A DNA stretch of 64,000 bases from Salvia splendens (taxonomy: Eukaryota > Streptophyta > Magnoliopsida > Lamiales > Lamiaceae): contig NC_056034.1 of NCBI RefSeq assembly GCF_004379255.2, positions 4,900,501 through 4,964,500 of the forward strand, in the 5' to 3' direction. Below, one piece after another: positions 23,123-35,093 of the stretch (positions are counted from its first letter, which is position 1; each line of letters begins with the position of its first letter). The translations under genes and the position numbers were made by a program. The notes under the pieces were generated by a model, which worked only from the letters and a program-made list of their open reading frames with translations, made no database searches and was not told where the DNA came from.

Positions 23123-25441
23123 ATGGATACTCTTCAATCCAATTACACTGATTCCCCTTCTCAGCCCCAATCCGAACCCCAATCTCAACCCCAATCTGAA
23201 ACCCTCGAAAAAACCCTAGACTCCTCCAACAACGGAGCTGCCGCCGCCGATGCTTCTATGCCCGTCCTGAAGCCTGATTTTCCGAAGCCCCTTTTGTCGG
23301 GGAATGGTCTCGCGAACACGAACAGCGGCACTGACAAAGATTTCTCCGGGGGCGAGGAGGAAACGACAAGCCGCAGGCGGAGGCGATCTAGGTGGGACCC
23401 GCCCCCGAGCGAGTCCAGCAACGATGGTAACGCTGCCAACGGCGATGGAAATTCTGGAACCGGTGGGAGGAAGCGGAAGTCGAGGTGGGCAGATGACGAG
23501 CCGAAGCCCATGATCCAGCTACCTGACTTTATGAAGGACTTCGCCGGAGGTATTGAATTTGATCCTGAGATTCAAACTTTGAATAGTAGGTTGCTTGAGA
23601 TTAGTCGTAAGTTGCAATCCGGTATGCTCTTGGATGATCGGCCTGAGGGAGCTAGGTCGCCCTCCCCGGAACCTATTTATGATAACATGGGAGTGAGGAT
23701 TAATACTAGGGAATATCGTGCTAGAGAGAAGCTGAATAGGGAGAGGCAAGAGATCATATCGCAGATTATTAAGAAGAATCCTGCCTTTAAGCCCCCGGCG
23801 GATTATAGGCCGCCCAAGCTTCACAAGAAGCTATACATACCGATGAAAGAGTACCCTGGTTATAATTTTATTGGATTGATTATTGGTCCAAGAGGAAACA
23901 CTCAGAAGAGGATGGAAAGGGAGACTGGTGCGAAGATTGTTATCCGGGGCAAAGGGTCTGTGAAGGAAGGTAGGCTGCAACAGAAGAGGGATTTGAAGCC
24001 TGACCCCGCAGAAAATGAGGATTTGCATGTGCTGGTGGAGGCTGACACTCAGGAGTCTCTTGAGGCTGCTGCTGGTATGGTCGAGAAACTCTTGCAGCCA
24101 GTTGACGAGGTTCTTAATGAGCATAAGAGGCAACAGCTTAGGGAGCTTGCTGCACTGAATGGTACTATTAGAGATGAAGAGTATTGCAGGCTGTGCGGTG
24201 AGCCTGGTCATCGACAGTATGCATGTCCTTCCCGCACCTCAACTTTTAAGAGTGATGTTTTGTGTAAGATTTGTGGTGATGGTGGGCATCCTACTATTGA
24301 TTGCCCTGTGAAGAATACTACTGGCAAGAAAATGGATGATGAGTATCAGAACTTCCTGGCAGAACTTGGAGGAACAGTTCCGGAGTCTTCAATCAAGTCG
24401 AGCTCTGCAACACTTGCTCTTCCTGGGGGTTCAGGTGTGAATCCTCCTTGGGCAAGTTCTACCAACACTGTGATTAACACCACACAAGCTGCTCTTGGAT
24501 CACCACTGCTCAAGCCAAAGGAATTTGACGAGACAAACTTATACATTGGTTACTTGCCTCCCACTCTGGAGGATGATGGTTTGATCAGTTTGTTTTCTCC
24601 TTTTGGTGAAATTGTGATGGCTAAAGTTATCAAAGACCGTGTGTCTGGTTTGAGCAAGGGTTACGGCTTTGTGAAGTATGCGGATGTTCAGCAGGCAAAT
24701 AATGCAATTGCAAGCATGAATGGGCACAAGTTAGATGGGAGAACAATTGCTGTGCGAGTCGCAGGTAAACCACCTCAGCCCACAGTGCCTCCAGGCCCTC
24801 CTGCTCCACCTATGCCAACATATCCTCCTCTGAATCATCCCATTGGTGCCTACCCCTCCCAGCAGTACAATGCTGGTGGTCCAGTTCCACCTGGCATGTA
24901 TTCTGCGGCACCGGTTCCTTGGGGACCTCCACCACCTCCTTCATATTCCCCGTATCCTCCTCCGCCACCAGGATCGACAATGTATCCTCCAGTTCCAGGT
25001 CAAGCAGTTCATCAATATGGAGTGCAATACCCTCCGCCTCCAATGCCTCCAGGTTCATCTGGTGTTCAGACTCAGGCTGTTTCTTCCGCTGACTCATCTT
25101 CTGGGGAGATGCAGCAAAGTTACCCTCCAGGAGTACAATCTCAGAGTAGTGCGTCAGTCCAATCTATTCCAACTTATGCCTATGGCAATTCCGTAACTGC
25201 AATGTTACCACCAAATTCCCAGACTCCTTACCCAGCACCTCCATATAGCTATCCTCCTCATTATGGTGCTGTTCCGCCACCCCCTCCTGCTGCACCTCAG
25301 TCTTTTTCAGACCCTTCACAAAGCTTGAGTAATGCTCCGTGGTCCTCAAATCCATCTGTGCCTCCTCCTCCACCTTCTGCTGAGAAAAGTAACCACAGCA
25401 CGGACTCTGAATATGAGAAGTTCATGGCAGAAATGAAATGA
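23123..25441 (+). CDS. SF1: splicing factor 1 / branch-point-binding protein (SF1/BBP)
   Basis: This 772-residue single-exon protein binds the intron branch point and helps U2AF form the early spliceosome in the nucleus. Visible parts in order: a Gln/Pro/Ser-rich N-terminus; a U2AF-ligand-type motif [12 protein letters not shown] (about 84-95) and a second basic-Trp motif RKRKSRW (116-122); the SF1 helix region with [19 protein letters not shown] (179-197); a KH/QUA2 domain (about 236-327) with [16 protein letters not shown]; two CCHC zinc knuckles (355-368 and 381-394); an RRM (about 471-548) with NLYIGYLP and KGYGFVKY; a long Pro/Tyr-rich tail; and a C-terminal YEKFMAEMK. The RRM is characteristic of plant SF1 and absent from the animal and yeast proteins. 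The length and intronless coding region match Arabidopsis SF1. The start is the first ATG after the leader. Confidence 0.97.
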   Translation: MDTLQSNYTDSPSQPQSEPQSQPQSETLEKTLDSSNNGAAAADASMPVLKPDFPKPLLSGNGLANTNSGTDKDFSGGEEETTSRRRRRSRWDPPPSESSNDGNAANGDGNSGTGGRKRKSRWADDEPKPMIQLPDFMKDFAGGIEFDPEIQTLNSRLLEISRKLQSGMLLDDRPEGARSPSPEPIYDNMGVRINTREYRAREKLNRERQEIISQIIKKNPAFKPPADYRPPKLHKKLYIPMKEYPGYNFIGLIIGPRGNTQKRMERETGAKIVIRGKGSVKEGRLQQKRDLKPDPAENEDLHVLVEADTQESLEAAAGMVEKLLQPVDEVLNEHKRQQLRELAALNGTIRDEEYCRLCGEPGHRQYACPSRTSTFKSDVLCKICGDGGHPTIDCPVKNTTGKKMDDEYQNFLAELGGTVPESSIKSSSATLALPGGSGVNPPWASSTNTVINTTQAALGSPLLKPKEFDETNLYIGYLPPTLEDDGLISLFSPFGEIVMAKVIKDRVSGLSKGYGFVKYADVQQANNAIASMNGHKLDGRTIAVRVAGKPPQPTVPPGPPAPPMPTYPPLNHPIGAYPSQQYNAGGPVPPGMYSAAPVPWGPPPPPSYSPYPPPPPGSTMYPPVPGQAVHQYGVQYPPPPMPPGSSGVQTQAVSSADSSSGEMQQSYPPGVQSQSSASVQSIPTYAYGNSVTAMLPPNSQTPYPAPPYSYPPHYGAVPPPPPAAPQSFSDPSQSLSNAPWSSNPSVPPPPPSAEKSNHSTDSEYEKFMAEMK

Positions 25442-28387
25442 TGAGAGAATATTCCAAAGATGGCTTTCAGGATGAGGTAAATATAGTCCTGCTTTATGTT
25501 ACTCTCTACGATTTACAAGTTTTGATATTTGCTGACATATCACTTCATTTATTCATTTTTGGCACGTCTAATATCTCACTGTACGGTGTTGCAGCAGAAT
25601 TTTTAGTTTATATTCAGATGTTGGCATAGAGGAGTTCAAATGCATGATTGTAATGTGGAGAATTTTTCTGAGCATCTTTTGGGGGATTAAGATAAAATGG
25701 ATGAGGCATGTGTTCAATTGTTTATTAATATAGCACTGTAGAATTACATTAAGCTTTTAATAATTGTTTACACAATGAATAAGGAAATACTATGTTACAA
25801 AGCAGTATTTTTCAAGAACAAATTAGGATTGATTAGAACAGGCAATCAACTTGTGGCCAAAATACATATCAGAGTATAAGAAGATCCTGGATGCCATTTA
25901 TTTTTTAGACATCACATTGATGACCCTGTAGTAATAAAATAACCCTTTAAATTAGATATATTTGCCAAGGTTTATTTCATTTTTGGTTTTGCTTGTTATA
26001 AATTTATAATCTGTCATGATCTTGTCCTGATAAAACTGTAGCACTAATTTGAAAAGCTCATATGCTGTTTGAATTACATATCTGTTCCTCACATAAAATG
26101 CTTTGTTAGTCTATGCAGATTGCCATTGTGATACAGCTTTCTATGTTTCAGTGGGCAACAGCTCTACCATTTCTTGGAGAATTGGCCTCCTTTGGGCCCA
26201 TTATTCTCTTTAATTTCTGATCATGCATGCTTTTAATTTTGTACAATATTATCATTTTCATTGATTTTTAACAGATAATAACACTTGTTTCTTTGTCGCT
26301 ATGCAACATCTTTACAGGCTGTTTACTGGAGCACTTCTCATCCTGGTTTCTAATGTCTCTTTACTTGTTGGAAGTTTGGGACTCACATAACCTTGATGTA
26401 CTGTTACATTTGCAGAAAGTTTCCATGAAGCCATTCAACCGTGTTGCAGGATCAATTCGCTTATATGTCTGTTGAAATCTCACTTTGTAGGATCATTTCC
26501 ATTCAGACGGATATATCTGCATTTAGCGTGTCTGACTTTCTTATATTTTCCTAGATTATATGTTTGAACTTGTTGGTCTCTCTGCTGACCCTTTTGTCGA
26601 CTATCTAACAATTGCTTGTGCTCTTCTCTACTTTGTCTTATTCTAACGCCCGCTGATTTGATTTGGTGCACCTTTTGCTTCTTGTTACTACAACTATTTG
26701 TAGTGTTTGTAGCTTTATACTTTGAATCCAGGCTGATGCTTGTCTCTACTAATCTAAATCAAGCGAGGCCGACCTTGGATCATGAGGTCAGATGGTATGG
26801 CTAATCTGGAAGTTTCTTTCTGAACATGTCTGATTCCATTTTCTTCTAATTCTTTCTAATGCCTTCTCGTAGTTCATTTATGGCAGGTGGTGTCATTGTG
26901 CTGGGATAATCATTCATGTGTTCTGTTGGTTCTCGCCTAATGCTTATGTGTTATTGGATTGAGTCTAGTTTTTGCCTTTTTCACCGATAGTAGAAAATGG
27001 TTGTAGCATAAATTGTTTGGTTACTTGAGGATTTGGAATGTGAATGGTTGCAGGAAGAAGATACATGGTGCTAAATGAAGTTGGTAGAAGTATTTGGTTA
27101 GAGGTTTCAGTTGTGTCTAAATGGAATACAGGTCGTAATTGTATTGAATGATGTTTGTGTTTGTGATATTGACAGCTAAATGATTATACAAGCGTCCCTC
27201 AGGTTTTAAAAGTCTATTATCTAGCTTTTTGGAATTTCGCAAATGATTGAATCTAGCATCTAGCACATAAATACGAGCTAAATTGTGTTACATGTTTAGC
27301 CTGCTTATTGAAGAGACTTGCATGGTTTGTTTCAATTTGGTCTTATCATACCTAAAGGGACTTGCATGGTTTGCTTTCAAAGTCTAATCATTGATTCTAG
27401 TTTATCAGCAATCTTCTGATTGAAATTTCTTAGCGGCGCTTGCAGTTGCAAGATGTGAACTTCAATTTCCCTTAAGATGTGAATCTTTGTTTCTAGGTAT
27501 AAGTTATTTAGTAGTGTGTATAGCTGAAGCTGTAATGCTCGGCCTAAACTTGCAGGTTCGTTTACTGTATCTGGAGTGAGCACTTGAATGTTTTAATTTC
27601 CTAGTAAGATAGTAATGCTTTTTCTAGGACTAGCACTAGAATTGCATATGCCTCGATCTACTGATGTTGTATCTAGTTGGGCAAACATGTCTTGGTCGTC
27701 AATGGCTTCGGTTTGTTGCTTGTCTGCAAGTTTTTTTTTTATCACTAATAAATCCGATGAATTGGGTGACAAAGCATAACATCTTGATTGTGGAGTACAA
27801 AATTCCTCACTCTTTCCTCCTTGAAATCTTCCTGTATCTTTTGGATAGTGCTATGTCATTTCCAACTAGTTAGTTGGGCACTCCTTTCTTTATACTTCAA
27901 CCAACTTGTTCTTTTAGCTCACAACCCTATTTCCTGCACACTTGCAGCTCATTTGAATATTTTATGTAATAAATCATGGTGAATCTTACTCTTGAACCAT
28001 TGCACCAAACCAATAGGAGTACAAAATATGAGTGTTGATGATGAAAAGAAATTCGATATTATCAAGATCTTAAGTGATCGATTGCTCACAATGATTTTGA
28101 TTTTTTTTATGCAAATCAACATCTCAAGTGACTTATAGCTCGCATTTGCTGCAATTAATCTCGAGTCATTTTGATCTTAAAAGTGCTTAATCTTTTATTA
28201 AGCTCTATGGATTTTGAATTTAAACTGCAAAATTACAATAACTAAAGGTTTGTAGAGGTAGGGGGCGGGGCTCCACCCATCCCGATGCGACCACCGACCA
28301 CCCTCTTTTAGTCAACTCTAAATATAAAGTTTTTATTATAACAATAGTCATTTAGTCAATGTATATACCAAATCTTTATTAAACACG
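25442..28387. other. SF1 3' region and spacer
   Basis: The transcript continues past the stop; a candidate donor GATGAG|GTAAATA at 25,472-25,481 suggests an intron in the 3' UTR. T-rich sequence with several CAG-type acceptors continues to about 27 kb. No coding gene is recognised. Confidence 0.45.
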
Positions 28388-29403
28388 ACGAGTAAAAATT
28401 TCATGATCCCTCCATACCATATTGACATAATGATGTGGTGCACCTCACCATTAATTTCTTGACAAATGGAAATAAATAGGAACACGTGCCATATGAATTG
28501 GACACATATTTTATAAACTGACGGAACAATAAGAGGAGTAAGCGTCCATGTGCTCCATCTTATGGAAACTCTCCTAATAATATTAATTATGGAAATTTCC
28601 ATATCTAATTGGCGCTCATATACTATGACAATATATATATATATATATATACACATTGATCTCATAATATAATATAATAAATTAAACATATTAAAAATAT
28701 TCATATTGCATTACTTTCATGTCAAGGAAACAAAGTCATACTACAACTCTTTGTGATAGTACTATTTGAAATTTTATAGGTAAAACCTTTTTTCTTGTTA
28801 TATACTTATATTACTATATACGAAAAATTTTTAAAATAAAAATTATGACTATAAATTATATTTTGTTAGTATAATAAAGTACTCCTATAATTTTTTTTAT
28901 CTTTTTATTAGCATATAGAAATTCAAGATTTTAAAACAATAAAAATAGAAAATAAAAAAGATAGTATTTTTTGAAATTTTATGGGTTAACTTTTTTCTTG
29001 TTATATACTTATATAGTACTACTATATACGAAAAAATTTGAGATTTTAAAACAATAAAAATCAAAAATCAAAAAAACAAAAAGGAAATATTCGTATCTTA
29101 TTTCAAATACTAGAATAGTATAAAGGTTGCCAAAAAGTTTAATTCTGTCAAACTTCAATAATAGCTAGTACATAACACAATTCTCACTTCCATAATTAAT
29201 ATTATTAGGAGAGTTTCCATAAAATGAGCAAAATGCAAATGGATGTTTACTCCTCTCTTATTGTTCCTCAATTTATAAAATATATGTGTTCAATTCATAT
29301 GGCATGTGGGTCTATTTATTTTCATTTGTCAAGAAGTTAATGGTAAGATACACCACGTCATTATGCCAACATGGTATGGAGGGATCATGTAATTTTTACT
29401 CGT
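28388..29403. mobile_element. foldback/MITE-like element upstream of acid phosphatase
   Basis: The left arm 28,388-28,595 and right arm 29,187-29,403 are inverted copies about 85% alike, beginning ACGAGTAAAAAT and ending at the TATTAATTATGGAA inner edge. The 591-bp loop is AT-rich and contains its own degenerate direct repeat (28,757-28,850 and 28,966-29,060). No coding frame or clear target duplication. The right arm ends about 40 bp upstream of the putative TATA box of the acid phosphatase gene. Confidence 0.65.
28630..28650. repeat. (AT)n microsatellite
   Basis: A run of about ten AT units in the loop of the foldback element, just left of the duplication boundary at 28,673. Confidence 0.9.
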
Positions 29404-29445
29404 AATTTTCACCTACAACGTATGCGGGTTCCACCGGCTGGCGAT

Positions 29446-29453
29446 TATATAAG
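29446..29453 (+). promoter_or_regulatory. putative TATA box, acid phosphatase left copy
   Basis: TATATAAG in a short GC-containing context upstream of the coding start. The same sequence lies at 42,281-42,288 in the right copy. Confidence 0.35.
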
Positions 29454-29842
29454 AAGCTAATTTGATTGGATGGAAGTATGAAACACGCATTCACTCAAAT
29501 TTATCACTTGTTTTATAATGAGATCCAAAATATTAAGTATATTAAATACTAAAAATATCATTAGACAAATATATCCAAAATATTAAGTATATTAAATACT
29601 AAAAATGCAACGTAATTAAATAAGATGCACTTTCTCACATTGACTACTCCATTTACTTTGCTCACACGCCATTTTCATGGCAACGAATTGAGGTCATAAA
29701 ATTGAAAGCAGGGAAGTTGAAATCCAGAAAAGAAAAGAAAAGAAAAAAAAAACAAAGATTTTCTGTTCACGTCACGAAAAGCATTTCTTCAACAGTTAAA
29801 AATCCCCAATTGGATCAAAAGGAATTATTCCATTGGTGCGCT

Positions 29843-30513
29843 ATGATTCTATTGAAACAGCTCCTTCTCTTGTCCTTCGTTTTGCCGTTCGCTTTCCCTC
29901 ACGACGCTGAACCATCTCTGATCGTCCAAATCAACCAGCCACAGCTGGATAAACTCGACGCCCAAGCACATTGTACGAGCTGGAGGGTGGCTGTGGAGGC
30001 CAACAATCTGACCCCTTGGAAGACGGTTCCGGAAGAGTGCCGTGATTATGTGATGCAATATATGAGAGGGAGAGGGTACCTCCTCGATCTCCAGAGGGTC
30101 GCCGATGAGGCTGTATTGTATGCCAGAAGTGTTAAGTTGAACGGGGATGGGAAATTCGCCTGGGTTTTTGATGTGGATGAGACTCTGCTTTCGAATCTCC
30201 CCTATTATGCTCAACATGGTTACGGGTATGTGTCGCTGTCAATTACTCTTCATAACTTTATTAAACATTAGAATGTGATTCTGAATTATGATTATTGGTG
30301 TAGGTCGGAGATATTTGACGGTGGGAAATTTGATGAGTGGGTTGAGATGGGGAGGGCGCCGGCTATAGAGTCTAGTTTGAAGGTGTACGAAGAGGTATTG
30401 AATTTGGGATTTAAGGTCATTTTGTTGACTGGTCGAAGCGAGAGGTATAGGGGTGTTACGGTTGAGAATTTGTTCCAATCTGGATTCCGGGATTGGGGCA
30501 TGCTCATTCTCAG
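29843..30513 (+). pseudogene. HAD acid phosphatase, exons 1-2 only
   Basis: Exon 1 (29,843-30,225) and exon 2 (30,304-30,513) match the complete right-hand copy without visible difference and carry the signal peptide, the DVDET catalytic motif and LLTGR. Intron 2 is cut at 31,028 by the Tat element, and exon 3, with the GNSGDQWSD motif and stop, does not follow within the window. As it stands this copy can give only a truncated protein lacking the last HAD motifs. If the locus is an allele split by assembly, the missing exon would lie beyond the element on that allele. Confidence 0.9.
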
Positions 30514-31028
30514 GTTATTCCTTCCCTTCTATTTCAATGTCTCTGTATTTATGGATTATCTTGTAATTGTGTGAAAATGATTTTGAGCTTGAATAAGATG
30601 ATTTAGCAAATATTTTGATGTTCATGATAAGGATTTCTACAATGTGAGTGAAGCAAGATAACCAAATTGTAGAAGTAATCAAGGGTTTAAGGATATCCCA
30701 AGTTTCTGATTAGATAGTCTATACTGTTTTTATCTATCTATGCTAATCCACTATAGTAAACGCCCCAAAATGCACTCAGCCATTTTCATGATCTGTTGCT
30801 TTATGGTTTTGCTGCATTCCTATGGAAGATTTGAGGACTATTAAGAAAACAACAATTTGGTTTCATGTTTTCATCTGCTTAATTGTTTATCTGGTTGATA
30901 ACGAATCATAGCATGTGAGTGTGAGTAGTGCCTATGTAAGATTAATGGCACCATCTGCCTAATCCTAATGCTGGGAATCCCCATGAATCCGTGATGGAAA
31001 TGCAGATGCATCCTCGTAGATTGATTTA

Positions 31029-31758
31029 TGATGGATCCGCGAATTTCTGATGTTAGTAAAAGCTGGTAGAGAATGAAAACTACAACACACAGAATTTACG
31101 TGGTTCGATTTACTGAAGTAAATCTACGTCCACGGGAAGAAAGGAGGGCAAGATTGTATTGCTTGATCTGGGATTACAGCTTACAACACAGACTTGCTAT
31201 ATGATTTTATCTCTAGAGAGCTTAACCTTCTTCTATCTGATCTAAGTTCTATTTATATCTTGAACTAAGATCGTGGCTTGCATCACCACCCTAAGTCGTG
31301 GATGTCGTGTAGGTCATGGCCTAAGATCGTGGATGTAGCGTAGGTCATGGCCTACGATCGTGGCCTGAGTTGACACCACGTGGTAGTGGGTGTGTTGGAC
31401 ATCCTGTATGGGTCCACTAACTCCTTGTTCGGTCGAATACTGAGACCGAACTGCTTTGGTTGCCGATCTGAGAGTAGAGCTTGATGCCGACCTGAGAGCA
31501 GAGCTTGATTGGATGGCTTTTACCGAGCTGTAGGCTGAGGCCGAACTCTTTGGTAATGCCGAACTCATACTCCTGCTTTGGTTGCCGATCTGAGAGTAGA
31601 GCTTGATGCCGACCTGAGAGCAGAGCTTGATAGGTTGGCTTTTACCGAGCTGTAGGCTGAGGCCGAACTCTTTGGTAATGCCGAACTCATACTCTTCCTT
31701 GGGCTTTGGGCTGATGGGCCGTCATTGCTGTTGGGCTTGTTTAGTACGCACCCCATCA
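31029..31758 (-). repeat. 3' LTR of the Tat element
   Basis: 730 bp with mirrored ends TGATGG...CCATCA. The outer end coincides with the end of the duplicated host sequence. It contains a 122-bp tandem duplication (copies starting 31,452 and 31,574) and a smaller repeat of a CGTGGATGT/AGGTCATGGCCTA-type unit at 31,260-31,365. Confidence 0.85.
31452..31695. repeat. 122-bp tandem duplication inside LTR
   Basis: TGCTTTGGTTGCCGATCTGA starts copies at 31,452 and 31,574. The two are nearly identical over 122 bp. Confidence 0.9.
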
Positions 31759-31969
31759 CTACCCCCCCCGAAAAGCGAAGTGAATCACTTCGGCGAAGCG
31801 AGTCACTTCGGCATTCTGGAAAAGGGTACGGGGGAGGCTGAAGTCAGGGGACGTGCCCTGCGCGTGACTGCATTAAATGCGGCATTAAATGCGACAGTAA
31901 AATCCGGCCGTCGAATCCTGAAAAGGTGGAATATGAAACGGTGCGATGATTTGAAATCTTTTCCCAATC

Positions 31970-31982
31970 TGATAAATACCGC
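31970..31982 (+). promoter_or_regulatory. possible TATA box of the antisense gene
   Basis: GATAAATACC lies about 130 bp upstream of ATG 32,110 in an open, pyrimidine-rich leader on the strand opposite to gag-pol. It would give the antisense gene its own promoter. Inferred. Confidence 0.3.
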
Positions 31983-32109
31983 CTTTCTTCATCATTTGAA
32001 CACCTTTGCTATTGGCTTCTTCTGCACTCTCTATCTTTTGCGTGAAAAATTTCCTTCCGCTTTCAAAAATTTCCTCAGGATTTCTTCAAACTTTCAAAGA
32101 GTAAGAACC

Positions 32110-33968
32110 ATGTCTGCTTCTTCTTCGTCTGAGTCTGGTAGCGGTAGAAAAGGGGGTAAGGGGTCTTCTAGCCGGAAAGAATCCGGGGAGAAGACCGTAG
32201 AGTATTTTCACAGTATCTTGAGTAAGGATACTGTGATATCCCTTTACGAAAAATACTCTTTTCCTGGGGGGAAGGCGGTGGTTCCCGACGATGATCATAG
32301 GGCTAACGACCCGCCGGAGGGTTATGCCACCGTTTACGAAGCCTGCTTAGAATGCGGGCTTCGTTTCCCTCTTCCCCCACCTTTTGTAGAGCTTCTTGAT
32401 TTTTTTCAACTCCCTTTAGGTCAGGTGACTCCGAATTCTTGGAGGCACTTGTCGGCTTTTGCTGCCGAACTCCGTAGGTTAGATAAGGATCTGTCTCTGC
32501 GGGCAATCCTTAATTTTTTCCAATTTAAAAGGAAGGGATCTTGGTTTTACTTGATCCCCTTACAGCCTTTTAGGGCATTCTGCAAAACCAAGTGGCCGAA
32601 ATGGCAAAACCGCTTCTTTTTTTATAATAGGACAGCGGCTCCGGGCTTCCCCTGGAGAGGACCGAAGTCCGTGATTCCTCATCCTCGGTTAGAACCATTG
32701 GCCGAGCTCGATGGCGAGCTCAACAAGATTCCCATAGTTAGGAAACAATACACGGAGTCTGAGCTCGTCAAGGGCGACGTCGTGTTCGACATCTCGTCTT
32801 CGGACGAAGAGGCCGAGGGTGAGGATTTCTCTTTACCTTTATGTTCTACTGCTTTAACGAAGAAAACTAACCTTGCTTTCTTGCTTTTTGGCAGTGTACA
32901 TGCTGAACAAGGCTACCCGAAAATCTTCGGAGTCCAAGGAGCCGGAGAGGCCGAAAACCACCAGCTCGGCGTCTGATGCCGAGAGGACTCCGAAAAGGCA
33001 AAAAACCTCTTCGGATCCGAAGAAGCCGGAGTCAACTTCGGCAAAGGGGAGGGGGAAGGCCCAGAAGCCCCCGAGAGCGCCAGAGAAAGACGTGGTCTTG
33101 GCGCCTCCTTCGGAACATATCTGTGAGCCGTTTTTATGGCCCACGGACTTCGCCGAGGTGAATTCTCTTCTTGATTTTCTGGCCTTGCTTTTTTCCTGTA
33201 TTTTTTGTGGTCCCTTTGTTGACTTTTTTCTTTATTCATTTTCAGAGGAACGATATGCTCTCCAAGCTCGTCGCCGTCGAACTCTCCAAAGCGTCCAATG
33301 ACTATGCTGAGATGCAGAGGAAGTTGGCGGCTGCTTGTCATCGGGCCGAACAGGCTGAGGCTAACTTTGAGAAGGCCAGAGCTGCTAGGATTTCGGCCCA
33401 GGATGAAGCTCAGTTTGCCAAAAACCAGCTCGTCATCCAGCGGGAGCAGACGAAACGGAGGGATGCTGCTGCCGTGGTTGCCCAAGGGGAGGCTCTCCGT
33501 GTTTACACGGAGAAACTCTTTTTGAGCAGCCAGTTCTCGGCCTTTGTCGGTAGTCTGGTAAGGCTAATCGCCGATAAGGGCGAGCAGGGGGCCGATGTCG
33601 TGCTGCCTCTGTACAGCCGAGAGATAGCGGCTCGGCTTCAGAATCTGCCGCTCCTTGAGGAGCTCGCTTCATCTTCGGTCCTGCTTTCTGCAGACCGAGT
33701 CCGGAGTTGTCGAGCTGATCGGGACGAGAACCTGGAGGCTATCTTTGCCTCCGTGGGACCCGTTTCACCCGCTTCGACTTACAACGGAGAGGGTGAGGCC
33801 GAGCCGCTGGAGCGGGAGGCCGAAGTCGATCAGGCCGGGCATCCGGAGAAGGAAGCCGATCAGGAGGCGGAGGCGAGGCCGGCAGGAGGCGAGGCTGAGG
33901 CTGAGGTAGCCCAGGAGAAAGAAGCTGTACCAGACCGAGGAGCCGGAGACGAAGCTGGCGGAGTATGA
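32110..33968 (+). CDS. antisense gene 1 of Tat element, three exons
   Basis: Exons at 32,110-32,818, 32,895-33,157 and 33,246-33,968 join in frame at GT-AG junctions to give 564 residues, though no exon alone holds the whole frame. Exon 1 encodes a Ser/Gly-rich start and a globular region (HSILSKDTVISLYEKYSF, GWRHL-like SWRHLSAFAAEL, FYLIPL) resembling the plant 'putative gypsy type transposon' domain (Pfam PF04195). Exon 2 is a basic, Ser/Lys/Pro-rich linker. Exon 3 is a long predicted coiled coil (AEMQRKLAAACHRAEQAEAN) ending in a Glu/Ala-rich repeat tail. Such opposite-strand frames are known from Tat-lineage elements, but their role is not established. All three exons lack stops. Confidence 0.72.
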
Positions 33969-34167
33969 TTTCGTCTCCCTTCTCTTAGTCTAGTTTCTTC
34001 CTTGTAAAATGGCCTTGAAGCCCTAGTGTAAAAAATTTTCCTTGTGAATGAAAAATTCTCTACACTTGTCTTCGTATAGCTTTTCGTACTTGCCTTTATT
34101 CCTGTTGTATTTTACTATCTGCTCGGTACAGCTGCCGAACTAATATAGCTGCTTTGTACCCAAGGAG

Positions 34168-34956
34168 ATGGAGATACTTCACTGGAAACGGCTGTACTCT
34201 TCGGCTTTGGACGAAGCTGAGAGAAGAGCTATAGCCGATCAGACGAAGAATGACGAGCTTCTGGCTCGTTTAGTGAAGCTGGAGGCCGATATCAAGGACT
34301 TAGAGTCCGATAAGAAAGATCTGGAGGCCGAGCTGAATACGGCCATTGCTGAGAGGACTGCGTATGAGGATTACATCCGTGTGCGCGGGGGAATGACCAT
34401 ATCAGATGTTCAGAGTCGAGTTGACGAACTGTGGGAGGAATATCATGTACTCCGTATGAACAATGTGCTGGAGAGCCCGGCTTGCCAACAAGTTGTGACA
34501 TCACTGCGGCGTTGGGCTTCTCGGTACAACATTGTTCTTTCTCGGCGCCCCTCCATAGAAAGATTCCTTCGGCATATCGCGCCAACAGATGCTCGCACTC
34601 CAGATCAAACCTCTGGTTCCCTTGTTCAAAATCCTACTCCCAGCCAACAACGAACTCCGGAACAGCCGGAAACGTCAAGACGAGAACGGGCTCAGGAGCA
34701 ACCGGAATCGTCAAGACAGGGACGGACTGAAATTCGCCGAGGAGTTGTGACTATGAGCGAGCAAGATCAGCAGATGCTTATTGCAGAGACTCTTCATCGC
34801 CGAGGTGTTAGGACTTCTCGGGCTCGGGGAAGAGGCGTTGGGTCGAGGATAGCATCTCGTCGACCTGCTTATTCTTCATCTGCTCGGAACAACCGAACTC
34901 GGCTTCCAGAGGATTTTGCAGATAGGTGGCTTAACTTCAGCAACCCTGGACAGTAG
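34168..34956 (+). CDS. antisense frame 2 of Tat element, coiled coil
   Basis: 262 residues from ATG 34,168, 200 bp after antisense gene 1. Residues about 15-80 look like a coiled coil (LVKLEADIKDLESDKKDLEA). The middle is rich in Gln/Pro/Ser with two copies of a QPE(T/S)SR unit. The C-terminus is rich in Arg/Gly/Ser (TSRARGRGVGSR), which would suit nucleic-acid binding. I do not recognise a named family. It could be a separate protein or a late exon of antisense gene 1. Confidence 0.5.
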   Translation: MEILHWKRLYSSALDEAERRAIADQTKNDELLARLVKLEADIKDLESDKKDLEAELNTAIAERTAYEDYIRVRGGMTISDVQSRVDELWEEYHVLRMNNVLESPACQQVVTSLRRWASRYNIVLSRRPSIERFLRHIAPTDARTPDQTSGSLVQNPTPSQQRTPEQPETSRRERAQEQPESSRQGRTEIRRGVVTMSEQDQQMLIAETLHRRGVRTSRARGRGVGSRIASRRPAYSSSARNNRTRLPEDFADRWLNFSNPGQ

Positions 34957-35093
34957 AATAGTCCTTTGTAATAGCGTAACGCCATTTTGTAGGGTAGCTA
35001 AGTTGTATGCCGAACAAGATTTGAAAAATGAAATTTTGTTTTCGCTTCTAACACTGTATTTACAGCTTAGCGAAAAAATTCCATCGTACTCGT

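Larger units (their letters stand above)
28673..31028 (+). repeat. left copy of 2,356-bp duplication
   Basis: Aligned by eye with 41,508-43,863 at a constant offset of 12,835 bp, with no indel. One substitution was noticed (A at 28,827, T at 41,662). It contains most of the foldback loop, its right arm, and exons 1-2 plus part of intron 2 of an acid phosphatase gene. It ends exactly where the Tat LTR begins. Confidence 0.95.

Noticed and set aside
23831..25373. Several long frames antisense to or out of frame with SF1
   Set aside because: They are shadows of the GC-biased SF1 coding region; SF1 domains explain the sequence.
29702..29842. N-terminal extension of the acid phosphatase from an upstream in-frame ATG (also at 42,537)
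   Set aside because: It is Lys-rich, low complexity, and would bury the signal peptide; the later ATG is the better start.
32913..33485. 190-codon minus-strand frame
   Set aside because: It mirrors exons 2-3 of the antisense gene and has proline/serine-rich shadow composition.
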